Source of the DNA: CAZFCK01 sp964517355 | Lineage (GTDB): Bacteria > Desulfobacterota > Desulfovibrionia > Desulfovibrionales > Desulfovibrionaceae | Assembly (NCBI GenBank): GCA_964517355.1 | Contig: CAZFCK010000163.1 | Span: forward strand, 1 to 10,657 | DNA: 10,657 nucleotides | Direction: 5' to 3' | Shown here: positions 6,498-10,657 of the stretch, in pieces | How the letters are laid out: every line of letters begins with the position of its first letter | Position numbering within the stretch: position 1 is the first letter of the stretch | Translations under genes and position numbers: made by a program | Notes under the pieces: model-generated | What the model was told of the DNA's origin: nothing | What the model saw: the letters and a program-made list of their open reading frames with translations, nothing else | The model's database searches: none

Positions 6498-7244
6498 ATG
6501 ACTCGATTGAATCTCACCTATGCCCAAAAAAACTGCGTGGGCAGCGCCGGAAAACTGCTCCAGCAAACAGGCGTTCTTTTCTCCCACGCGCGCATCGGCG
6601 TGGCCGTGTCCGGGGGCGAAGACAGTTTGACCCTGCTCAAGGTCATGGCCATCCGGCAAGGCATCCTGCCCTTTCCAACGGAACTCATGGCCCTGCACAT
6701 AAACCCCGGCTTCGACCCGGACGCCCACCTGGATCTCGTGGCCTTGTGCCTGGAACTCGGCGTGCCCCTGCATTGCGAACAAAGCGACCACGGACCCCGC
6801 GCCCACTCTGAGGAAAACCGCAAAAATTCACCCTGCTTCCTGTGCTGCCGCCTGCGCCGAAAACGCCTTTTCGAACTCATGCGGACCTACAAGCTCACCC
6901 ACATGGCCATGGGCCACCATGCCGACGATCTTATCGCCACCTTTTTCCTCAACCTCTACAACGGGGGGCGCGTGGACGGTATGGCTGCGCGCGAAAGCTA
7001 TTTCAACGGCGAGTTCGAATTGATACGCCCTTTGCTCTGGATGGAAAAGAAAACCATCTCCCGGGCGTGCAGGCAATGGGGGCTGCCGGTGCGTGAAAAC
7101 CCTTGCCCTTCAAGCACCACCAGCCGCCGCGCACAACTCCAGGCCTGGTTCGAAAACGGACCCGGCAAAGATAAGACCGTGCGCGGCAACGTGCTCAACG
7201 CCCTGCGCAGATACGAGCTTGACCGGGCCATGAAAAAAGGCTAG
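6498..7244 (+). CDS. TtcA-like PP-loop tRNA thiolation enzyme
   Basis: This is an adenylating PP-loop enzyme that most resembles TtcA, which makes 2-thiocytidine at position 32 of tRNA using ATP and a [4Fe-4S] cluster. The 248-residue protein has the PP-loop SGGEDS (38-43; TtcA usually has SGGKDS), a CFLC pair (Cys113, Cys116) followed by CRLRR, the GHHADD motif (139-144) and FLNLYNGGRVDGM (150-162), all lined up as in TtcA. Cys203 in ENPCPSS is placed like the third cluster ligand, so the three-cysteine set appears kept. It is shorter than the roughly 310-residue enterobacterial TtcA, ending soon after the third cysteine. The Lys-to-Glu change in the PP-loop and the short tail leave room for a related tRNA-modifying activity. 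TilS is less likely because it lacks the cysteines. It is divergent from the ABC operon; no clear terminator follows it. Confidence 0.8.
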   Translation: MTRLNLTYAQKNCVGSAGKLLQQTGVLFSHARIGVAVSGGEDSLTLLKVMAIRQGILPFPTELMALHINPGFDPDAHLDLVALCLELGVPLHCEQSDHGPRAHSEENRKNSPCFLCCRLRRKRLFELMRTYKLTHMAMGHHADDLIATFFLNLYNGGRVDGMAARESYFNGEFELIRPLLWMEKKTISRACRQWGLPVRENPCPSSTTSRRAQLQAWFENGPGKDKTVRGNVLNALRRYELDRAMKKG

Positions 7245-7253
7245 TTAGCAGAT

Positions 7254-7270
7254 CATAATTATGCATAATG
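7254..7270. promoter_or_regulatory. Overlapping AT-rich palindromes, possible operator
   Basis: CATAATTATG (7254-7263) and ATTATGCATAAT (7258-7269) are perfect 10- and 12-base palindromes that share six bases, followed by a repeat of CATAATG. They start ten bases after the TtcA-like stop and lie about 25 bases upstream of the predicted -35 of the M23 gene, a sensible place for a regulator site. The regulator is unknown. Confidence 0.35.
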
Positions 7271-7294
7271 AGAGATTCCGCCTTAAAGTACAGA

Positions 7295-7323
7295 TTGGAA
7301 AATGTCTAGAATTTCGCTAGATT
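7295..7323 (+). promoter_or_regulatory. Predicted promoter of the M23 peptidase gene
   Basis: TTGGAA (7295-7300) and TAGATT (7318-7323), each four of six to consensus, are separated by exactly 17 bases. Transcription would begin near 7330. The roughly 83-base leader contains a 6-bp inverted repeat ATCCTG/CAGGAT (7348-7353 and 7361-7366) that could form a small hairpin. Confidence 0.35.
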
Positions 7324-7412
7324 AGGTTATCGTGTAATCGACGGGGGATCCTGTATGCATCAGGATGGGGGGGCGTCCCATAACCTGTCCGATTCATTAT
7401 TTCCGAGGTATC

Positions 7413-8315
7413 ATGCTCTTAAAATCATATCACGTCGTGGTGTTCAGGGACAACGAGGGAGTCTGCAAAAAGCTGCACGTCCGGGGATGGGTCGTGTTCG
7501 CCTTCCTGGGGCTGATTATCTCCCTCGTGGCTGGAAATATCCATTTCTGGAGCTATTTCGCCAATTACACATTTGTGCAGAACCGCCTCGCCGAATCGGC
7601 CAAAACCGTTGAAGAGCAAAAGGGGCAGCTGCTCAGCCTGACATCCAAACTCAAAACGCTGGAAAAGGATCTCAACAGAATCCGCGATTTCGACGCGAAA
7701 CTCCGCGTCATGATCAACCTCGACGGCCAGATCGAATCCTCTTCGCACATGGGCGGAGAAAAAACGAACAACTTCTCGGACAGCTACTTGCCCATCCACC
7801 GGCAAGAACTCATGGCGCGCAAGATGCACAGCTTTCTGCATCAGCTCAATACGGACGTCAGGCTTGAAGAAATGCGCCAGCAGCAACTCATGCGCTCCTT
7901 CCAGAAAAACGAAGAACTTCTTGTTTCCACTCCTTCCGTCTGGCCCACAGAGGGCTGGGTGACCTCCGGCTTCGGGCGGCGTATCTCGCCCTTCACCGGC
8001 CAGCCCGAAATGCATACCGGCATAGATATTTCCGGCAAATCGGGGACGCCCATCAAGGCCCCGGCCAAAGGCATCGTCAAATTCACCGGAGAAGACGGAG
8101 GCTATGGGAAAACCGTCGTCCTGACCCATGGGGCGGGTATCACCACCCGTTACGCCCACATGGACTCCATTAGCGTACAGGAAGGCGATCAAATACAACG
8201 CGGCGATATCATAGGCGAACTAGGCAACACAGGGCGCAGCACCGGGCCTCACTTGCACTATGAGGTCCGTATGAACGGCGTATGCGTCAATCCTTTACGC
8301 TACATTCTGGAGTGA
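7413..8315 (+). CDS. M23 (LytM-type) peptidoglycan endopeptidase, membrane-anchored
   Basis: This is a zinc metallopeptidase of the M23/LytM family that cleaves or regulates cleavage of peptidoglycan cross-links in the periplasm. The 300-residue protein has a short cytoplasmic N-terminus and one membrane segment (about 25-47). A coiled-coil stretch follows (about 55-100, repeated EEQKGQLLSL/KLKTLEKDL), then a linker and a C-terminal M23 domain (about 176-300). Zinc ligands H201 and D205 (HTGID) and H282 (HLH) and the catalytic H249 (YAHM) are all present, so it should be active rather than a degenerate NlpD/EnvC activator. The frame is open 48 bases further upstream, but ATG 7413 has a GAGG ribosome site four bases before it and begins the natural N-terminus. 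An intrinsic terminator follows. Roles in cell shape or division are inference. Confidence 0.92.
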   Translation: MLLKSYHVVVFRDNEGVCKKLHVRGWVVFAFLGLIISLVAGNIHFWSYFANYTFVQNRLAESAKTVEEQKGQLLSLTSKLKTLEKDLNRIRDFDAKLRVMINLDGQIESSSHMGGEKTNNFSDSYLPIHRQELMARKMHSFLHQLNTDVRLEEMRQQQLMRSFQKNEELLVSTPSVWPTEGWVTSGFGRRISPFTGQPEMHTGIDISGKSGTPIKAPAKGIVKFTGEDGGYGKTVVLTHGAGITTRYAHMDSISVQEGDQIQRGDIIGELGNTGRSTGPHLHYEVRMNGVCVNPLRYILE

Positions 8316-8345
8316 CCTTGCTCCAGCTCCATCGCCATTATTTCG

Positions 8346-8375
8346 ACCCGGCCCCCCCTCAGGCCGGGTTTTTTT
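8346..8375 (+). terminator. Intrinsic terminator after the M23 gene
   Basis: ACCCGGCC (8346-8353) and GGCCGGGT (8362-8369) form a perfect 8-bp stem with an 8-base C-rich loop, followed by a run of T residues to 8375. It separates the M23 gene from the cheD operon. Confidence 0.9.
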
Positions 8376-8376
8376 C

Positions 8377-8404
8377 TTGACTTTATGCGTTGCGAGGCAA
8401 AAAT
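8377..8404 (+). promoter_or_regulatory. Weak candidate promoter for the cheD operon
   Basis: TTGACT (8377-8382) is five of six to the -35 consensus and abuts the end of the terminator. The best partner is AAAAAT (8399-8404, four of six) after 16 bases. A competing arrangement, TTACCA (8404-8409) with GATAAT (8427-8432) after 17 bases, would start transcription almost at the ATG. No flagellar sigma28-type promoter was recognised. Confidence 0.25.
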
Positions 8405-8420
8405 TACCACCCTATCAACT

Positions 8421-8439
8421 TCAAGTGATAATCATTACA
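8421..8439. promoter_or_regulatory. Fur-box-like sequence at the cheD start
   Basis: The twelve bases TGATAATCATTA (8426-8437) match the centre of the classical 19-base enterobacterial Fur box without a mismatch. Over the full 19 bases 13 agree. It ends at the cheD ATG, where a bound repressor could block transcription or initiation. The local DNA is AT-rich, so chance resemblance is possible, and the host's own Fur motif may differ. Confidence 0.3.
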
Positions 8440-8918
8440 TGGCACTCAAAGTTGTATCCATTTCGGGCATGCAAATATCGCGTTCGCCTTCGGATGTATT
8501 GGTAACCTACTCATTAGGCTCCTGCATTGGCGTGGCGGCATTCGATCCGCAGCTGCGCATCGGCGGCTTGATCCACTGCCTGCTGCCCCATGCCAATGTC
8601 GCTCCGGAAAAGGCTGCGGAGAATCCCTGCATGTTCGTGAGCACCGGCGTGGTGCTTTTGATTAAAAAGTTGCTTTATTTGGGCGCATCCCGCCAAAGAC
8701 TCATTATCAAGGCGGCCGGAGGCGCGACAATGATGCAAGCCAACAAACTTTTCGATGTCGGTGCCCGCAACGCCGCGGCCTTGCAAAAGCTTCTCGAGGT
8801 CAACAGTCTTTCGCTGTCCTCATCGGATTTCGGCGGCAGCGTACCGCGCACCATGTACCTCTATATGGACTCGGGCAGGATTACCGTCAAATCACTTCGT
8901 GTGGAGCAGGAAATATGA
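8439..8918 (+). CDS. cheD: Chemoreceptor glutamine deamidase CheD
   Basis: CheD deamidates specific glutamines on methyl-accepting chemotaxis receptors and, in many bacteria, partners with CheC to tune adaptation. The 159-residue length fits the family. The active-site triad is visible: T23, C29 and H46 in the segments TYSLGSC and GGLIHCLLP. The six-residue Thr-Cys and 17-residue Cys-His spacings are identical to those of Thermotoga maritima CheD. The KAAGGATMM segment further on is also typical. ATG 8439 is chosen because the family starts just before this core; the longer frame from 8385 begins beside the terminator T-run without a ribosome site, although the site before 8439 is weak too. 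Its stop overlaps the HDOD start by four bases. No other chemotaxis gene lies in the window, so its receptors are encoded elsewhere. Confidence 0.93.
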   Translation: MALKVVSISGMQISRSPSDVLVTYSLGSCIGVAAFDPQLRIGGLIHCLLPHANVAPEKAAENPCMFVSTGVVLLIKKLLYLGASRQRLIIKAAGGATMMQANKLFDVGARNAAALQKLLEVNSLSLSSSDFGGSVPRTMYLYMDSGRITVKSLRVEQEI

Positions 8919-9766
8919 GCAAACGCGAGGCGATCATCGCTGGTTTGCGCACGTTGCCGCCGTTGCCCGCCGCTGTGCAGCAGACCCTGCTCCTTTTGCG
9001 CGATCCCGATATGGATCTGAAAACGCTGGCGACTGCGCTGCAGCTCGACCCCTGGTTGACCGCCAGCGTCTTGCGCCTCGCCAACGCCTCGGTTTTTGCG
9101 GGCCGGAACCCATGCGCCACCGTGCATGACGCCCTTGTGCGCCTCGGCGCCAACCGCGTGGGCGAACTCGTTCTGGCGACCGGCGTCGGGCCACGCCTCT
9201 CAACGGCTTCCAAAGGCTACGATCTCCCTGCCGGGGCGTTGCTCGAACACTCCCTTTCCACCGCGCTCGCCGCGGTGGAACTCGCCGGCAAACTGCGTAT
9301 CGCGGCCCCGCAGTATACGTTCACGGCCGGGCTCCTGGCCAATATCGGAAAAACCGTGTTGGGACATTACCTGGAGGTGGACGCGAATCCGATCCTGGAA
9401 CTCGCCCTCGCGGAAATGATCCCTTTCCACGAAGCCGAACAACGCGTCTTGGGCATTGACCATGCTGAAACCGGCGCATTGCTGCTCGAGCAGTGGAACC
9501 TGCCCCAGGTCATCGTCGAAGTCGTGCGCTGGTATTTGACCCCCGACGACTACCCTGGCCAGAACGTCGTCTTGGATCTGGTTCACATCGCCGACATGCT
9601 GGCGAAATTGTGCAGTGCCGCCCTGGGGGTGGACGGTTTGATCTATCGGCCTTCCACATTCGTGGTCCAGCGTCTGGCGCTCACCCCTGAAATCGTGGAG
9701 CAGGTGGTGGCGGATGTCTCGGACCAAGCCGCGGAACTGCGGAGCGCTCTGGTCCCGGAGGGGTGA
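8915..9766 (+). CDS. HDOD domain protein (degenerate HD pair)
   Basis: The 283-residue protein is almost entirely one HDOD domain (PF08668, about residues 10-215), with a C-terminal helical extension. Family marks include the opening LRTLPPLPAAVQ (11-22), LTASVLRLANAS (48-59), AL.RLG.NRV (73-82) and GIDHAETGALLLEQWNLP (180-197). The place where HD-family enzymes carry His-Asp in GLLHDIGK reads GLLANIGK (139-146), and the later HH pair is replaced by WYLTP, so phosphodiesterase activity is not expected. HDOD proteins are usually signalling or regulatory adaptors, often near chemotaxis or cyclic-di-GMP genes. ATG 8915 overlaps the cheD stop (ATGA) and has AGGA just upstream, so it is translationally coupled to cheD. 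Its binding partner is unknown; CheD is a positional guess. Confidence 0.9.
   Translation: MSKREAIIAGLRTLPPLPAAVQQTLLLLRDPDMDLKTLATALQLDPWLTASVLRLANASVFAGRNPCATVHDALVRLGANRVGELVLATGVGPRLSTASKGYDLPAGALLEHSLSTALAAVELAGKLRIAAPQYTFTAGLLANIGKTVLGHYLEVDANPILELALAEMIPFHEAEQRVLGIDHAETGALLLEQWNLPQVIVEVVRWYLTPDDYPGQNVVLDLVHIADMLAKLCSAALGVDGLIYRPSTFVVQRLALTPEIVEQVVADVSDQAAELRSALVPEG
9757..9763 (+). promoter_or_regulatory. Ribosome binding site fixing the amidase start
   Basis: GGAGGGG inside the end of the HDOD gene lies five bases before ATG 9769. A GTG at 9763 in the same frame would overlap this site, so it is not the likely start. Confidence 0.75.
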
Positions 9767-9768
9767 CG

Positions 9769-10536
9769 ATGATCCGCTCCTGCGCATTGTTCACATTCTG
9801 CCTCACCTTTGCGGCAATGTGCGCGTTTGCGGATGACGCCGTCATCGCCATAGACGTGGGGCATAGCGCGCAGCGCCCCGGCGCCATAAGCGCGCGCGGC
9901 GCGACTGAATATAGTTTCAACACCGCCTTGGCGCGCGTCCTGCTCCACACCCTCCAGGAGAGGGGATTTCCCGGAGCGTTTCTGCTTGATTCCGGCGATG
10001 CCAGGCGCAGTCCGGCCCAGCGGGCGCGTCTGGCCCAAAAGCGCAACGCCGCGATCCTGCTCTCCATCCATCACGATTCCGTGCAGCCGCACTATCTCAA
10101 GCCGTGGGTCTTTCAGGGCAGCCCGTTGAAAATGTGCAACGTTTTTCAGGGATATTCCCTTTTTTATTCCGAAAAAAACCCGTTGCCCGAGCAAAGCCTT
10201 GCCTTGGCGCAAGCCCTGGGCACCGCCCTGCGCGCGGCGGGCTTCACCCCCAGCGCCCATCATGCCGAACCCATCCCCGGGGAAAATCGCCCCTTTGTGG
10301 ATCCCGTTCGCGGCATCTACCGTTTCGATGACCTCATCGTTCTCAAAACGGCCGACGCGCCTGCGGTATTGTTTGAGGCCGGCATCATCGTGAACAGCAT
10401 TGAGGAGCGCGCCCTGCGCAACCCTGTGCGCCGGCAACGCATGGCTCTGGCCCTGGCGCACGGCATACTCCGTTTTCTCGGTCATTCGCCCCCTGCCGTG
10501 AATCCTCCCTTCGCCCCTCCCAGCCTGCGCCCGTGA
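9769..10536 (+). CDS. N-acetylmuramoyl-L-alanine amidase (Amidase_3), secreted
   Basis: This is a zinc amidase that cuts the bond between N-acetylmuramic acid and L-alanine in peptidoglycan. The 255-residue protein begins with a signal peptide (hydrophobic core about 5-19, likely cleavage after AFA at 21). The rest is a single Amidase_3 (PF01520) domain. Zinc ligands are H32 (DVGHS), E47 (GATEYSFN) and H101 (SIHHDS), and the catalytic glutamate is E203 (VLFEAG), so it should be active. A loop of about 20 residues (105-125) follows the SIHHD motif, as in the subfamily that also carries HHAEPIPGENR and YRFDDLIVLK. A short Pro-rich tail ends the protein, with no AMIN or cell-wall-binding domain. 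It starts two bases after the HDOD stop, as third gene of the cheD operon. Confidence 0.93.
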   Translation: MIRSCALFTFCLTFAAMCAFADDAVIAIDVGHSAQRPGAISARGATEYSFNTALARVLLHTLQERGFPGAFLLDSGDARRSPAQRARLAQKRNAAILLSIHHDSVQPHYLKPWVFQGSPLKMCNVFQGYSLFYSEKNPLPEQSLALAQALGTALRAAGFTPSAHHAEPIPGENRPFVDPVRGIYRFDDLIVLKTADAPAVLFEAGIIVNSIEERALRNPVRRQRMALALAHGILRFLGHSPPAVNPPFAPPSLRP

Positions 10537-10602
10537 CAACGATTGTCCACTCCTTTATTCAACGTGGGTATTTCTTTACCTCCGAAGAGTAGGGCCTGTT
10601 TC
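10537..10602. other. Short gap after the amidase, no gene seen
   Basis: About 65 AT-richer bases without a recognisable gene or ribosome site. They lead into the hairpin that begins at 10604. Confidence 0.5.
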
Positions 10603-10638
10603 TAGAGCATCTCACGCTTGAAAAGCGTGAGATGCTCT
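10603..10638. repeat. Perfect 16-bp palindromic hairpin, REP-like
   Basis: AGAGCATCTCACGCTT (10604-10619) and AAGCGTGAGATGCTCT (10623-10638) are exact inverse complements with a three-base loop (GAA). Bases 10603-10623 are the third copy of the unit seen at 47-125 (TAGAGC, six bases, CGCTTGAAA). It follows the amidase gene at the end of its operon and may also act as its terminator or as an RNA-stabilising end, but only two T residues follow the stem. The perfect match of both arms suggests a younger copy than the left-hand pair. Confidence 0.6.
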
Positions 10639-10657
10639 TATGCATTTCCCTGGAACA

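Noticed and set aside
7355..7612. Small frame overlapping the start of the M23 gene
   Set aside because: It is out of frame with the M23 membrane anchor, has no ribosome site, and is explained as a shadow of that gene.
9643..10539. Minus-strand frame of 298 codons opposite the amidase
   Set aside because: The plus-strand frame has a signal peptide and all catalytic residues of Amidase_3. The antisense product resembles nothing.
1..10657. CRISPR array, insertion sequence, phage or defence genes
   Set aside because: No regular direct repeats with spacers, no transposase, integrase or nuclease-like product, and no target-site duplications were seen.

Overview
The window reads like a chromosomal segment from a moderately GC-rich Gram-negative bacterium. 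The best fit is a sulfate-reducer relative in the Desulfovibrionales. This is an inference from the general look of the proteins, from omega subunit and DnaJ lying behind a Gld-type ABC system, and from an isolated CheD next to an HDOD protein. No rRNA, tRNA, insertion sequence, phage gene or CRISPR array is visible. Coding density is high, and no gene-free stretch exceeds 300 bases.

Left and centre, minus strand (about 6287 down to 286): six genes run in one direction with gaps or overlaps from -4 to 25 bases, so they look like one operon. In transcription order they are an ABC ATPase (GldA-like), an ABC-2 type permease (GldF-like), a GldG-like auxiliary membrane protein, a membrane-anchored DUF4340 protein, RNA polymerase omega (rpoZ) and the co-chaperone DnaJ (dnaJ). 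A sigma70-like promoter lies at 6433-6461 and a strong intrinsic terminator at 160-203. The first four genes probably form one envelope ABC complex. rpoZ and dnaJ are housekeeping genes carried on the same transcript.

Centre and right, plus strand: a TtcA-like PP-loop tRNA-thiolation enzyme is divergent from the ABC operon. It is followed by a membrane-anchored, coiled-coil M23 (LytM) peptidoglycan endopeptidase with its own terminator (8346-8375). Then comes a tightly coupled trio: cheD (chemoreceptor glutamine deamidase), an HDOD protein with a degenerate HD pair, and a secreted Amidase_3 N-acetylmuramoyl-L-alanine amidase. Two cell-wall hydrolases therefore lie close together around a sensory CheD/HDOD pair, with no other chemotaxis gene in view.

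Non-coding structure: both ends of the window carry versions of the same 21-base palindromic half-unit (TAGAGC, six variable bases, then nGCTTGAAA-like). It occurs as an imperfect inverted pair at 47-125 and inside a perfect 16-bp hairpin at 10604-10638, which looks like a dispersed REP-like repeat. A Fur-box-like sequence overlaps the cheD start region, and overlapping AT-rich palindromes lie upstream of the M23 gene. I see no clearly new multi-gene defence or mobile system. The most curious items are the palindromic repeat, the orphan cheD/HDOD/amidase trio, the Gld-type ABC system fused by operon to rpoZ-dnaJ, and the divergent TtcA-like enzyme.
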